A DNA stretch of 64,000 bases from GAS188 sp963794475 (GTDB lineage Bacteria; Pseudomonadota; Alphaproteobacteria; Rhizobiales; Beijerinckiaceae). The translations under genes and the position numbers were made by a program. The notes under the pieces were generated by a model. That model was not told the origin of the DNA and did not search any database. It saw only the letters and a list, made by a program, of their open reading frames with translations. Location of the stretch: assembly GCA_963794475.1 (NCBI GenBank), contig CAWCDW010000009.1:110207-174206 (forward strand), read 5' to 3'. Shown one piece after another: positions 27,585 through 35,948 of the stretch (position 1 is the stretch's first letter; each line of letters opens with the position of its first letter).

Positions 27585-27734
27585 TTAAGCCGCGCGTCGT
27601 GACTTGATTCGCTTTGCGTCTTCGGGTCGAAGCTCTCGCCGAGCGATCTTGAGATTGTAACGGGTTTGTAAGTTGAGCCAGAACTCCGGGCTGTTTCCAA
27701 AATAGAGGCTCAGCCGAATGTGGTTCGCCCTCAA
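27585..27734 (-). pseudogene. HigA-type antitoxin remnant (C-terminal fragment)
   Basis: Forty-nine codons that read as the C-terminal part of a HigA/XRE antitoxin: HIRLSLYFGNSPEFWLNLQT followed by RYNLKIARRELRPED. Intact HigA proteins have a full helix-turn-helix domain of about 60 residues before this point. Here the upstream frame changes to unrelated sequence near GLRAN and enters the end of the HpcH gene. No HigB toxin gene is adjacent. The fragment is therefore probably a relic of a lost toxin-antitoxin locus. Confidence 0.65.
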
Positions 27735-27768
27735 TCCACCTATAAATGATACGCCACAATCGCGCCGC

Positions 27769-28545
27769 TCACTTTCCGCGCGCGGTCGCGAGGGCGCTTC
27801 GCGCCGCTTCCCGGATGATGACGAAATCGCTCGAGACGGTGATAAGCTGGAAGCCAAGCTTCGCGAGCTCGTTGGCGCGCGCGGCCGAGACCGCGAAGGC
27901 GCCGCAGAATTTCCCGGCCGCCTTGGCGCGCGAAAGCACATGCTTGAAGGCGGCGTCGACCTCCGCGCCCGTCGGATCATAAGAAGCGCCGTTGCTCAGG
28001 GTGATCGACAGATCGGACGGGCCGACGAAGACGCCGTCGATGCCGGGCACGGCAATAATGTCGTCGACGGCCGCGATGGCTTCACGCGTCTCGATCATGG
28101 CGATCGCAAGCGAGAAATCATTCGCCTGCTTCAGATATTCCTGCGGTGCGAGGCCGGTGAGCGCGAGCGCGCGCGCCGGCCCCCAGGAGCGTTCGCCGAG
28201 CGGCGGGAATTTGGTGAAGCTCACGAAAAGCCTTGCATCCGCGACCGAGTTGATCATCGGCGCGATCACGCCGGTCGCGCCGAGATCGAGGAAGCGCGCG
28301 GCAAGAGCGAAATTGCCGACCGGAATGCGCCCGATGACCGGCACGCCGATCGAGGAGACGGTGGCGAAGCCGCGCGCCATGGCGTTGTCGTCGAACATGC
28401 CGTGCTGGCCGTCGAAGACGACCGCGTCATAGCCCTCGCGCGCGAAGATGTCGGCAAGGACGGGCTCGGCGATGCCGAGCCAGGCCACATGGACAGGCGA
28501 GCCGGACGAAATCTTCGCCGCGACGTGATAGGCGCTCGAGATCAT
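27769..28545 (-). CDS. HpcH/HpaI aldolase family protein
   Basis: A 258-residue TIM-barrel of the HpcH/HpaI (2-dehydro-3-deoxyglucarate aldolase-like) family, class II metal-dependent aldolases that cleave or form pyruvate-linked hydroxy acids. Seen are YDAVVFDGQHGMFDD (catalytic histidine region), ATGVIAPMINSVADA, AIAMIETREAIAAVDDI (metal-binding glutamate) and IDGVFVGPSDLSITL (metal-binding aspartate). The length fits the family. The natural substrate is not assignable, since the neighbours (HigA remnant, DUF1476) offer no pathway. It is separated from the DUF1476 gene by 110 bases. Confidence 0.87.
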   Translation of the reverse strand: MISSAYHVAAKISSGSPVHVAWLGIAEPVLADIFAREGYDAVVFDGQHGMFDDNAMARGFATVSSIGVPVIGRIPVGNFALAARFLDLGATGVIAPMINSVADARLFVSFTKFPPLGERSWGPARALALTGLAPQEYLKQANDFSLAIAMIETREAIAAVDDIIAVPGIDGVFVGPSDLSITLSNGASYDPTGAEVDAAFKHVLSRAKAAGKFCGAFAVSAARANELAKLGFQLITVSSDFVIIREAARSALATARGK

Positions 28546-28655
28546 GATCTGCTTCTCTTCTTGAGTTGAACTCTGGGCCTGCGGCGGCAGCCGGGCCCTG
28601 TTTCGATTGCGCGTGGTCTTGTCGGAAAGCCGGTGCCGCTTTTCCGGATCATCCT

Positions 28656-28979
28656 TCAGCGTCCGGCCTCGATTTCCGCCACGGCCCTCGCCAAAAACTC
28701 CTGTGATTTGGCAGCGATTTCCTGGGCGGTGCGCTCGATGCCCTTCGCCTTGAGATCGGCGATGATCTTGATGATCAGACGCTCGTTATTCGTGCCCAGG
28801 AAATCGGGCTCGATCAGCGTGGCTTCGTAGGCCCCTACCTCCGCACCCTTCAGGTCCAACAGGCCCGCGACCCAGGCGCCGAGGAGCTTGTTGCGACGCG
28901 CGATGGCCAGGAAGCGGAGCTCCTCGTCATGCGCGAACTTGGCCTCGAAGGCCTCTTCGCGCTTATCGAAGGTGGTCAT
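28656..28979 (-). CDS. DUF1476 protein, F1-ATPase inhibitor zeta-subunit family
   Basis: A 107-residue helical protein starting MTTFDKREEAFEAKFAHDEE, the hallmark of DUF1476. In Paracoccus denitrificans the member of this family is the zeta subunit, which binds the F1 sector of ATP synthase and blocks ATP hydrolysis through its N-terminal segment. The remaining helices (LLGAWVAGLLDLKG, AKSQEFLARAVAEIEAGR) match the four-helix core. The ATG at 28979 starts the conserved domain. It is transcribed away from purC, an arrangement common in Rhizobiales. Inhibitory strength varies between species, so regulation of ATP hydrolysis here is inferred. Confidence 0.88.
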   Translation of the reverse strand: MTTFDKREEAFEAKFAHDEELRFLAIARRNKLLGAWVAGLLDLKGAEVGAYEATLIEPDFLGTNNERLIIKIIADLKAKGIERTAQEIAAKSQEFLARAVAEIEAGR

Positions 28980-29338
28980 GAGAGCAACCCTTTCTTGCTC
29001 GATGCGCGACATCTCGCACGTGGGGGAGCCGAGATCAATGCGCGGTTCCACGCGAGGATGAGGGCTCGCCGAACACCTCAAGACGCGCAGCCAAGCGAGC
29101 CTAGCGCCCCGCCGCGCCAGGAATATGTCGAGGGCCGTCGAGGCGGATCGAGATCTGTGGGCGAGAGCCATGATCATTGTGCCATGCGTCCCGATCGGAT
29201 AGGTTGCCGCATGTCTTGCGGGGGCGCAGCGCCGATGCAAGTCGGCGCGCTCGTGCCCATATCAGGGGAGGGGCTGGCGCGCCACGACAAAGGAGACCCA
29301 TCCTTTCCATGGATTATCTCAAACCACGGTATGTCCCG
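28980..29338. other. Divergent intergenic region between DUF1476 gene and purC
   Basis: A 359-base gap that must hold promoters for both genes. No palindromic operator or riboswitch fold was recognised. AAGGAG at 29291 lies upstream of an alternative purC ATG at 29309 (spacing 12 bases), which would add ten residues to PurC. Confidence 0.5.
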
Positions 29339-30103
29339 ATGAACCGCCGCCGCCGCATTTACGAAGGAAAGGCGAAAGTCCTTTTCGAGGGGCCCGAGCC
29401 CGGCACTTTGATCCAGCATTTCAAGGACGACGCCACCGCCTTCAACGCCAAGAAGCATGAGGTGATCGACGGCAAGGGCGTTCTCAACAACCGCATCAGC
29501 GAGTTCCTGTTTCAAAACCTCAACGATATCGGCGTGCCGACGCATTTCATGCGCCGCCTCAACATGCGCGAGCAGCTCATTCGCGAGGTCGAGATCATCC
29601 CGCTCGAGGTGGTGGTGCGCAATGTCGCCGCGGGCTCGCTGGCGACGCGGCTCGGCATCGAGGAGGGCACGCAGCTGCCGCGCTCGATCATCGAGTTCTA
29701 TTACAAGAACGACGCGCTCAACGACCCGATGGTGTCCGAGGAGCACGTCACTGCCTTCGGCTGGGCCAATCCGCAGGAGATCGACGACATCATGGCGCTC
29801 GCCATCCGCGTCAATGATTTCCTCACGGGCGTCTTTCTCGGCGTCGGCATCCGCCTCATCGATTTCAAGATGGAGACGGGCCGGTTGTGGGAGAACGACA
29901 TGATGCGCATCGTCGTCGCCGATGAGATCTCGCCCGACAGTTGCCGCCTCTGGGACATGAAGACCAAGGACAAGCTCGACAAGGATCGATTCCGTCGTGA
30001 CATGGGCGGGTTGATCGAGGCCTATACGGAAGTGGCGCGCCGGCTCGGCATCATCGCCGAGAACGAGCCCATGGTGAGCGCGGGGCCGAAGCTGGTGCAG
30101 TGA
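29339..30103 (+). CDS. purC: SAICAR synthetase PurC
   Basis: A 254-residue phosphoribosylaminoimidazole-succinocarboxamide synthase, step seven of purine synthesis, joining CAIR and aspartate with ATP. The start MNRRRRIYEGKAKVLFEGPE is the conserved alphaproteobacterial N-terminus. Catalytic and binding segments seen are KHEVIDGKGVLNNRISE, REVEIIPLEVVVRNVAAGS and VVADEISPDSCRLWD. Length equals that of rhizobial PurC. An ATG ten codons earlier has the better-placed AAGGAG, so the true start may be 29309. The stop TGA overlaps the next gene's GTG (GTGA). A terminator-like hairpin follows 32 bases after the stop. Confidence 0.95.
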   Translation: MNRRRRIYEGKAKVLFEGPEPGTLIQHFKDDATAFNAKKHEVIDGKGVLNNRISEFLFQNLNDIGVPTHFMRRLNMREQLIREVEIIPLEVVVRNVAAGSLATRLGIEEGTQLPRSIIEFYYKNDALNDPMVSEEHVTAFGWANPQEIDDIMALAIRVNDFLTGVFLGVGIRLIDFKMETGRLWENDMMRIVVADEISPDSCRLWDMKTKDKLDKDRFRRDMGGLIEAYTEVARRLGIIAENEPMVSAGPKLVQ

Positions 30104-30765
30104 CGAGCCTTACGTGCTTTGCCCATGATTTCGCACGGGGGCGTCGCCGCCCCCGTTTTTACGCGCTCGCCGCCATGGCGCTCGCGCTTTCGACGCTCTG
30201 CGCCTGCAACGCCGGTTCCGATCTCCTGGGCGCCGGCCTCCCCTCCGCCTCAGGATGGACGCGGGTGCCGACGCGTGATTGGCTGTTGAACGAGGGGCTG
30301 GGGCCGGCGAACATCGCCTATTGCGAGATGCCGTCCTGTCCGCGGCCGATCGTGGTCGCGACCTTCGCGGTCGAGGGCGAGGAGGCGAAACGTCTCTCCC
30401 TCGCGCTCGCCGATCCGAGGTCCTTGCTCAAGGCGGAGCGGGTGAAGGTTGCGACGGCTCGTGATCCGAAGGTCAAGAGCAAGCCCGCGTCCGACAAACC
30501 GAAGAGCCGGGAAAAAGCCGAGCGCATCGAGGCCGATGGTCTGTCCGGCTACCGCGTGACCTTGTTGCCGGAGGTCGCCGATGGGCATGAGGCCTATGTG
30601 GTCGTGCTCACGGCGCGCGAGGGCGAGACGCTCAAGGCCGCGCTTGCCGTAACCACCGATGCCGACGCCGCGCTTCAGGCAGCCCGGGCCGCGGCGAAAA
30701 GCTTCGCCCACCTATCGCCGGAGGCCCCCAAAGGGGAGAAGCCGATCGAGGAGATCGCCAAGTGA
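30100..30765 (+). CDS. Putative lipoprotein in the purine operon, unknown
   Basis: A frame of 221 codons starting with GTG that overlaps the purC stop. The N-terminus has a basic stretch (RGRRRPRF), a hydrophobic segment (YALAAMALALSTL) and a lipobox-like CAC followed by NAGSD, consistent with a lipoprotein. The rest is hydrophilic and charged, with a lysine-rich linker (PKVKSKPASDKPKSREK, about residues 125-141). No family is recognised. The terminator-like hairpin at 30135-30160 lies inside its first 20 codons. A second start at ATG 30175 would leave only a short, uncharged leader. The gene ends in a tandem repeat and precedes purS by 218 bases. Confidence 0.6.
   Translation: MTSLTCFAHDFARGRRRPRFYALAAMALALSTLCACNAGSDLLGAGLPSASGWTRVPTRDWLLNEGLGPANIAYCEMPSCPRPIVVATFAVEGEEAKRLSLALADPRSLLKAERVKVATARDPKVKSKPASDKPKSREKAERIEADGLSGYRVTLLPEVADGHEAYVVVLTAREGETLKAALAVTTDADAALQAARAAAKSFAHLSPEAPKGEKPIEEIAK
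30135..30160 (+). terminator. Terminator-like hairpin just after purC
   Basis: ACGGGGGCG (30135-30143), a four-base loop TCGC, CGCCCCCGT (30148-30156), then TTTT to 30160: a 9-bp GC-rich stem with a T run, the form of an intrinsic terminator. It lies 32 bases after the purC stop, but inside the reading frame of the following gene, whose T run encodes Phe-Tyr. Confidence 0.7.
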
Positions 30766-30842
30766 TCGCGATGCGACTCAAAAATGATCGCGATGCGACT
30801 CAAAAGTGATCACGATGCCGCTCAAAGTGATCGCGGTGCGAC
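30764..30842 (+). repeat. Tandem repeat, about 3.6 copies of a 21-22 base unit
   Basis: Units begin at 30764, 30786, 30808 and 30829. The first two share GATCGCGATGCGACTCAAAA, the third has two changes and one base less, and the last is a partial copy (GATCGCGGTGCGAC). It begins at the stop codon of the lipoprotein gene and ends before purS. No coding role is seen. Confidence 0.8.
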
Positions 30843-30983
30843 GGGTGAATGAGGGTGCGATGGCTTTCGGCGCCATTCATGGCGCCCATCCACGAGATTC
30901 GTGAGCGCTGCGAACGGCCGGGATTGCGCGACGCCAGGGGAAGCATTAGCCCTTCCCCTGTCTTACGCAAACGGAACAGCCCC

Positions 30984-31223
30984 ATGAAAGCGCGCGTCAC
31001 CGTCACCTTGAAGGATGGGGTTCTCGATCCGCAAGGCAAGGCGATCGAGGGCGCGCTGCGTTCGCTCGGCGTCGAAGGGGTCGCGAGCGTGCGTCAAGGC
31101 AAGGTCTTCGACATCGAGCTCGCGGGCAGCGATCCGGCGCGGGCGAAAACGGCGCTCAAATCGGCGTGCGAGAAGCTCCTCGCCAACACGGTGATCGAGG
31201 ATTATCGCGTCGACGTGATTTGA
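30984..31223 (+). CDS. purS: FGAM synthase subunit PurS
   Basis: A 79-residue small subunit of phosphoribosylformylglycinamidine synthase. It helps couple the glutaminase PurQ to the synthase PurL. The sequence MKARVTVTLKDGVLDPQGKA and the VDVI ending match PurS. Length is typical. ATG at 30984 begins the conserved fold, while a longer frame upstream (30849) does not. It is separated from purQ by a putative lipoprotein gene, an unusual arrangement because purS and purQ are normally adjacent. No purL is present in the window. Confidence 0.93.
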   Translation: MKARVTVTLKDGVLDPQGKAIEGALRSLGVEGVASVRQGKVFDIELAGSDPARAKTALKSACEKLLANTVIEDYRVDVI

Positions 31224-31283
31224 CTTTCGCGCCGATTCGCTTTCACAGCCGGCTACCTTCCATCAGCAGCTGTGGGGCTTAAA

Positions 31284-31877
31284 ATGCATATCCCGAAATT
31301 TGCTTACGTGGGCATGTTGGGGCTTACGCTCTGCGCATGCCAGCAGGTTGGCCGGAGCGGCGTCGTTGACCAAGCGGTGGTCAACCCGGCACCTAATTTT
31401 CGCACCATTACTCGAACTCATTCGCCCGATCCGGGCAAGTGGGCCTACCAGCGGATCAATAACCGCGACCAATGGCAATGCAGGCCGCTGGCATGCGCCG
31501 ATAACGGTATTGTGACGATCTCAGTCACCAAAAGTCCCACGCCACACCCCGACCCTGTTGCGCTCGAGAAATTCGCAAAAACCCAACTTCCCGAGGTATT
31601 TGAAAAAGCGAATGCCAACCTCGGCAACCTCACGGGCGCCACCCGTCAACTCAAGCTGGTTTCGACAAGCACCGGAAAAATACGCGGCTATTACGCGATT
31701 CGGACGGTTGGCGATCTGTCCACCGAAAAGGGACAATTCAAGACGGTCAGTGCCATGATGTTCGTTGACGCGTCATTCGTATTGATTACATCGACAGCGA
31801 CGAATCTAAGCACCGCGCGAAAGAATTTGGACGATTTCGCCAACGCCATGGAAATCGAGGATCACCCTCCCGAATGA
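31284..31877 (+). CDS. Putative lipoprotein between purS and purQ, unknown
   Basis: A 197-residue protein with a short signal segment and a lipobox-like end (YVGMLGLTLCACQQVGRSG). The mature part has two cysteines (QCRPLACADNG), a glycine/threonine-rich central stretch and the ending NLDDFANAMEIEDHPPE. No domain family was recognised. The DNA is visibly richer in A and T than the neighbouring pur genes, hinting at recent acquisition. The stop overlaps the purQ start by four bases (ATGA), so purQ may be translated by coupling to this gene. A GTG at 31272 is an alternative start four codons upstream. Confidence 0.7.
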   Translation: MHIPKFAYVGMLGLTLCACQQVGRSGVVDQAVVNPAPNFRTITRTHSPDPGKWAYQRINNRDQWQCRPLACADNGIVTISVTKSPTPHPDPVALEKFAKTQLPEVFEKANANLGNLTGATRQLKLVSTSTGKIRGYYAIRTVGDLSTEKGQFKTVSAMMFVDASFVLITSTATNLSTARKNLDDFANAMEIEDHPPE

Positions 31878-32575
31878 AAGCCGCCGTCATCCGCTTCCCC
31901 GGCGTCAACCGCGAAGACGACGCGGCGCGCGCGCTGCGGCTCGTCACCGGCCGTGAGGCGCGGATGGTCTGGCACGGCGAGAGCGAGCTTCCCGCCGGCA
32001 CCGATCTCGTCGTGCTCCCCGGCGGGTTCAGCTATGGCGATTATCTGCGTTGCGGCGCGATCGCGGCGCGAAGCCCGGTCATGGAGGCCGTCCGCGCCCA
32101 TGCGAAGCGCGGTGGCCTCGTGCTCGCCATCTGCAACGGCTTCCAGATCGCCTGCGAGGCGGGGCTCTTGCCGGGCGTTCTGATGCGCAATGCGGGGATG
32201 CATTTCGTCTGCCGTTTTCAGCATTTGCGGGTCGAGCGCGCCGATACGCCCTTCACCAATGCCTATGCGAAGCATCAGGCCATCAAGGTCTGCGTCGCTC
32301 ATGGTGAAGGCAATTATGTCGCCGATGATGCGACGATGGCGCGGCTCGAGGGCGAGGGGCTCGTCGCCTTCCGCTATTGCGACGCGCGAGGCGGGTTGAG
32401 CGAAGCGGCCAATCCGAACGGCGCGGCCCATGCCATCGCCGGCATTTATTCGGAGAATCTGCGCGTGCTCGGCCTGATGCCGCACCCCGAGAACCTCGTC
32501 GACCCCCTGGTCGGCGGCTCCGATGGGCGCGGCTTGTTCGAGAGTCTGGCGAGGGCCTTGGTCGAGGTCGTTTGA
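31874..32575 (+). CDS. purQ: FGAM synthase glutaminase subunit PurQ
   Basis: A 233-residue class I glutamine amidotransferase that supplies ammonia to PurL in step four of purine synthesis. The nucleophile cysteine lies in LAICNGFQIACEAGLLPG and the histidine/glutamate pair in GLMPHPENLVDPL. MKAAVIRFPGVNREDD is the conserved N-terminus and LPGGFSYGDYLRCGA the oxyanion region. The ATG overlaps the stop of the lipoprotein gene by four bases. The next gene is ileS, not purL, which in many relatives follows purQ; purL must be elsewhere in the genome. Confidence 0.95.
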   Translation: MKAAVIRFPGVNREDDAARALRLVTGREARMVWHGESELPAGTDLVVLPGGFSYGDYLRCGAIAARSPVMEAVRAHAKRGGLVLAICNGFQIACEAGLLPGVLMRNAGMHFVCRFQHLRVERADTPFTNAYAKHQAIKVCVAHGEGNYVADDATMARLEGEGLVAFRYCDARGGLSEAANPNGAAHAIAGIYSENLRVLGLMPHPENLVDPLVGGSDGRGLFESLARALVEVV

Positions 32576-32586
32576 GGGCAGTGCCT

Positions 32587-32673
32587 TCATGGCTGGGCGT
32601 CGCCCCGGCCATCCGCACCTGTACGCCCTTAAAAAGGAAGGCGTGGGTGCCCGCGCCAAGCGCAGGCAGGACG
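32587..32673 (+). repeat. REP-like intergenic repeat, copy A
   Basis: A two-part palindromic element: TCATGGCTGGGCG facing CCCCGGCCAT, then an AAGGCGTGGGTGCCCGCGCC half facing AAGCGCAGGCAGGACG. Related copies lie at 35949-36079 and 37300-37333. It sits between purQ and ileS. Copy A is the most diverged of the three. Confidence 0.7.
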
Positions 32674-32738
32674 CTGGCGACATCGAACCAAATGCGTAAA
32701 CCGGCTCGCGCATTGACGCGCCGCTTCGCTTCGCCCAA

Positions 32739-35700
32739 ATGAGCGGCTCGATTGAAGCTTCCGAATTGACGAGAATGAACGTGCGCGCGCCCATCTATCC
32801 GCCGGCCGAGCAGAACCCGAGCTTTTCGGCGATCGAGAAGGAGATTCTCGAAAGGTGGAAGCGCGAGCGCGTCTTCGAGGCCTCGGTCGCGAATCGTCCC
32901 CGCGTCATCGACGGCAAGTCGAACGAGTTCGTCTTCTACGACGGCCCGCCCTTCGCCAACGGCCTTCCCCATTACGGGCATCTCGTAACCGGTTTCGTCA
33001 AGGATCTGGTGCCGCGCTACCAGACGATGCGCGGGCGCCATGTGGAGCGACGCTTCGGCTGGGATTGCCATGGCCTGCCGGCCGAGCTCGAGGTCGAGAA
33101 GGAGACGGGCGTCTCCGGCCGCAACGCCATCCTCGAATGGGGCATCGCGAATTTCAACGCGGCCTGCCGCAGCTCCGTGCAGCGCTTCACCAAGGAATGG
33201 GAGTGGTACGTCACCCGCGAGGCGCGCTGGGTGTCGTTCGAGAACGACTACAAGACGATGGACCTCTCCTACATGGAGAGCGTCATGTGGGCGTTCAAAA
33301 CGCTCTTCGACAAAGGCCTCATCTATGAAGGCTATCGCGTCGTGCCCTATAGCTGGGCGGTGCAGACGCCGCTCTCGAATTTCGAGACGCGTCTCGACAA
33401 CTCCTATCGCGAGCGCGACGACCCGGCCCTCACGGTGGCGTTCACGTTGAAGCCGGCGGAGCGCGGCCATTCCGGCTACGCCGAGCCCGGAAAGCTCCTC
33501 GCCTGGACGACGACGCCTTGGACGCTTCCGTCCAACCTGGCGCTCGCGGTGAATCCCGCGCTCGACTACGCCGTCATGGAAAGGGACGGCGAGCGCCTCA
33601 TCCTGGCGCAAGCGACGCTCGAACGCTACGAGCGCGAGCTCAAGGAATACACGCAGGTCAAAACCGTGAAGGGCGCCGACCTCTTGGGGCGCAGCTACGA
33701 GCCGCTCTTCCCCTATTTCAAGGACTACGCGCTGGAAGCCTTTCGAGTCTTCCCGGCCGATTTCGTGGGCGTCGAGGACGGCACCGGTGTCGTGCATATC
33801 GCGCCGGGCTTCGGCGAGGAGGATATGGAGCTCGCGAGGGCCGAGGGGATACCGATCGTCGTTCCCGTCGACGTCGCCGGGCGCTTCACCTCCGAGGTTC
33901 GAGATTATGAGGGTCTCAACGTCATCCATGAGGCCAATCCGAAGATCATCAAGGACCTCAAGGCCAAGGGCGTCGTGCTTCGCCATGAGCAGTATCGGCA
34001 CAATTATCCCCATTGCTGGCGCACCGACGAGCCCTTGATCTACAAGGCGGTGAACTCCTGGTACCTCAAGGTCACGGCGTTTCGCGACCGCATGGTCGCG
34101 CTCAACCAGGGCATCGACTGGGTGCCTTTCCACATCCGCGACGGGCTCTTCGGCAATTGGCTCGCCAATGCTCGCGATTGGAACATCTCGCGCAACCGTT
34201 TCTGGGGCGCGCCGATCCCGGTCTGGATGAGCGACGATCCGAAATATCCGCGTACCGATGTCTATGGCTCGCTCGACGAGATCGAGCGTGATTTCGGCGT
34301 GCGGCCGCTCGACCTGCACCGGCCGATGATCGATGAGCTGACGCGCCCGAATCCCGACGATCCGACCGGCAAATCCATGATGCGCCGCGTGCCCGAAGTG
34401 CTCGATTGCTGGTTCGAATCAGGCTCGATGCCGTTCGCGCAGCTCCATTACCCTTTCGAGAACAAGGAGCGCTTCGACGCGAATTTCCCCGGCGACTTCA
34501 TCGTCGAATACGTCGCCCAGACGCGCGGCTGGTTCTACACGCTGATGGTGCTGTCGACCGCGCTCTTCGATCGCGCGCCTTTCAAGAATTGCATCTGCCA
34601 CGGCGTCGTGCTCGGCGACGACCATCAGAAGATGTCGAAGCGTCTGAAGAACTATCCCGACCCGACGGACGTCTTCGAAAATTTCGGCGCCGACGCGCTG
34701 CGCTGGTACATGCTCTCGTCGCCGGTGATGTCGGGCGGCGACATCGCGGTCTCGCGCGCCGATATCGGCAAGGCGATGCGCCAGGCGATCCTGCCGATCT
34801 GGAACGCCTATTACTTCTTCACTCTCTACGCCAATATCGACGGGGTGAAAGCCAAGGCGCGCACCGATCAGAAGGGCGTGCTCGATCGCTACATCCTGGC
34901 GAAGACGCGCGAGATGATCGCGTCCGTGGAAGAACGCCTCGACCATTACGATTTGCCGGGCGCCTATGCGGCGGTGCCGCCCTTCATCGAAGCGCTCAAC
35001 AATTGGTACATCCGCCGCAGCCGCCAGCGTTTCTGGGCCGAGGGCGTCAGCGCGGACAAACAGGATGCCTTCGACACGCTCTTCACGGCATTGACCTTGA
35101 TGTGCCGAGCGCTGGCGCCCCTCCTGCCTTTCGTCAGCGAGCGCATCTTTACCGCGCTCACGGGTGAGAAGAGCGTGCACCTCGCCGATTGGCCCGCTGC
35201 TGAGAAGCTGCCGCGAGAAGAAAAGCTCGTGCGCCAGATGGATCTCGCGCGCGAGGTCTCCTCGGCGACCTTGGCGTTGCGCGAGGCAAGGCGCTTGCGG
35301 GTACGGCTGCCTTTGCGCAAGCTCACCGTGGCCCATCCCGAGGCCGAGATCCTGGCGCCCTTCAAGGACATCATCGCCGAGGAGGTGAACGTCAAGGAAG
35401 TGGCGCTGTCGGATGAGCCCTCGGCCCATGGCACGCGCGAGCTCAAGGTCAACCCGAAGATCGGCGCCAAGATCGGCGCCAAGATCAAGGAAGTGCTGCC
35501 GGCCGCCAAGGAAGGGCGTTGGGTGGAGCGCGAGGATGGGCGCGTCGAGATCGCCGGCATCGTGCTCGACAAATCCGATTTCGAGATGCGCCTTATCACC
35601 CGGGAAGGCGTGGCGGCAGAGCCGATCGCGAAAGGCCAAGGCCTCGTGGTGCTCGACGCCACCATCGATCCGCTCCTTCAGGAAGAGGGAAGGGCGCGCG

Positions 35701-35939
35701 ATTTCGTGCGCCTGGTGCAGAACGCCCGCAAGGACGCGGGGCTGGCCGTCACCGACCGCATCGCGCTCACCGCCAAGCTCGACGGCTCGCTCGCCGACGC
35801 CGTGAAGCATCACGCCGACTATGTGATGGGCGAGACCTTGAGTGTCGGGCTCGATCTCGAATCCGAGCCCCGCGGCCGTCGCGTCGAGGACGAGATCGAC
35901 GGAATGAAGCTCGTCTTCGCGCTCGAGAAGGCCGGGTGA
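32739..35939 (+). CDS. ileS: Isoleucyl-tRNA synthetase, eukaryote-like (type 2)
   Basis: A 1066-residue class I synthetase that charges tRNA-Ile. The HIGH motif is variant HYGHL in ANGLPHYGHLVTGFVKD (about residue 75) and the KMSKS loop is KMSKRLKNYPDP (about residue 630). The editing domain is recognised by LAWTTTPWTLPSNLA. Length, the HYGHL variant and the anticodon-binding C-terminus assign it to the eukaryote/archaeal-like type 2 IleRS, members of which are relatively insensitive to mupirocin. A start at the internal ATG 32775 (MNVRAPIYPPAEQ) is possible; neither start has a clear ribosome-binding site. It is flanked by REP-like repeats. Confidence 0.95.
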   Translation: MSGSIEASELTRMNVRAPIYPPAEQNPSFSAIEKEILERWKRERVFEASVANRPRVIDGKSNEFVFYDGPPFANGLPHYGHLVTGFVKDLVPRYQTMRGRHVERRFGWDCHGLPAELEVEKETGVSGRNAILEWGIANFNAACRSSVQRFTKEWEWYVTREARWVSFENDYKTMDLSYMESVMWAFKTLFDKGLIYEGYRVVPYSWAVQTPLSNFETRLDNSYRERDDPALTVAFTLKPAERGHSGYAEPGKLLAWTTTPWTLPSNLALAVNPALDYAVMERDGERLILAQATLERYERELKEYTQVKTVKGADLLGRSYEPLFPYFKDYALEAFRVFPADFVGVEDGTGVVHIAPGFGEEDMELARAEGIPIVVPVDVAGRFTSEVRDYEGLNVIHEANPKIIKDLKAKGVVLRHEQYRHNYPHCWRTDEPLIYKAVNSWYLKVTAFRDRMVALNQGIDWVPFHIRDGLFGNWLANARDWNISRNRFWGAPIPVWMSDDPKYPRTDVYGSLDEIERDFGVRPLDLHRPMIDELTRPNPDDPTGKSMMRRVPEVLDCWFESGSMPFAQLHYPFENKERFDANFPGDFIVEYVAQTRGWFYTLMVLSTALFDRAPFKNCICHGVVLGDDHQKMSKRLKNYPDPTDVFENFGADALRWYMLSSPVMSGGDIAVSRADIGKAMRQAILPIWNAYYFFTLYANIDGVKAKARTDQKGVLDRYILAKTREMIASVEERLDHYDLPGAYAAVPPFIEALNNWYIRRSRQRFWAEGVSADKQDAFDTLFTALTLMCRALAPLLPFVSERIFTALTGEKSVHLADWPAAEKLPREEKLVRQMDLAREVSSATLALREARRLRVRLPLRKLTVAHPEAEILAPFKDIIAEEVNVKEVALSDEPSAHGTRELKVNPKIGAKIGAKIKEVLPAAKEGRWVEREDGRVEIAGIVLDKSDFEMRLITREGVAAEPIAKGQGLVVLDATIDPLLQEEGRARDFVRLVQNARKDAGLAVTDRIALTAKLDGSLADAVKHHADYVMGETLSVGLDLESEPRGRRVEDEIDGMKLVFALEKAG

Positions 35940-35948
35940 AGTAAGGCA

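Noticed and set aside
29309..29338. Longer PurC start at 29309 with AAGGAG upstream
   Set aside because: The spacing is 12 bases and the extra ten residues are not conserved in relatives, which start MNRRRR. Kept as an alternative only.
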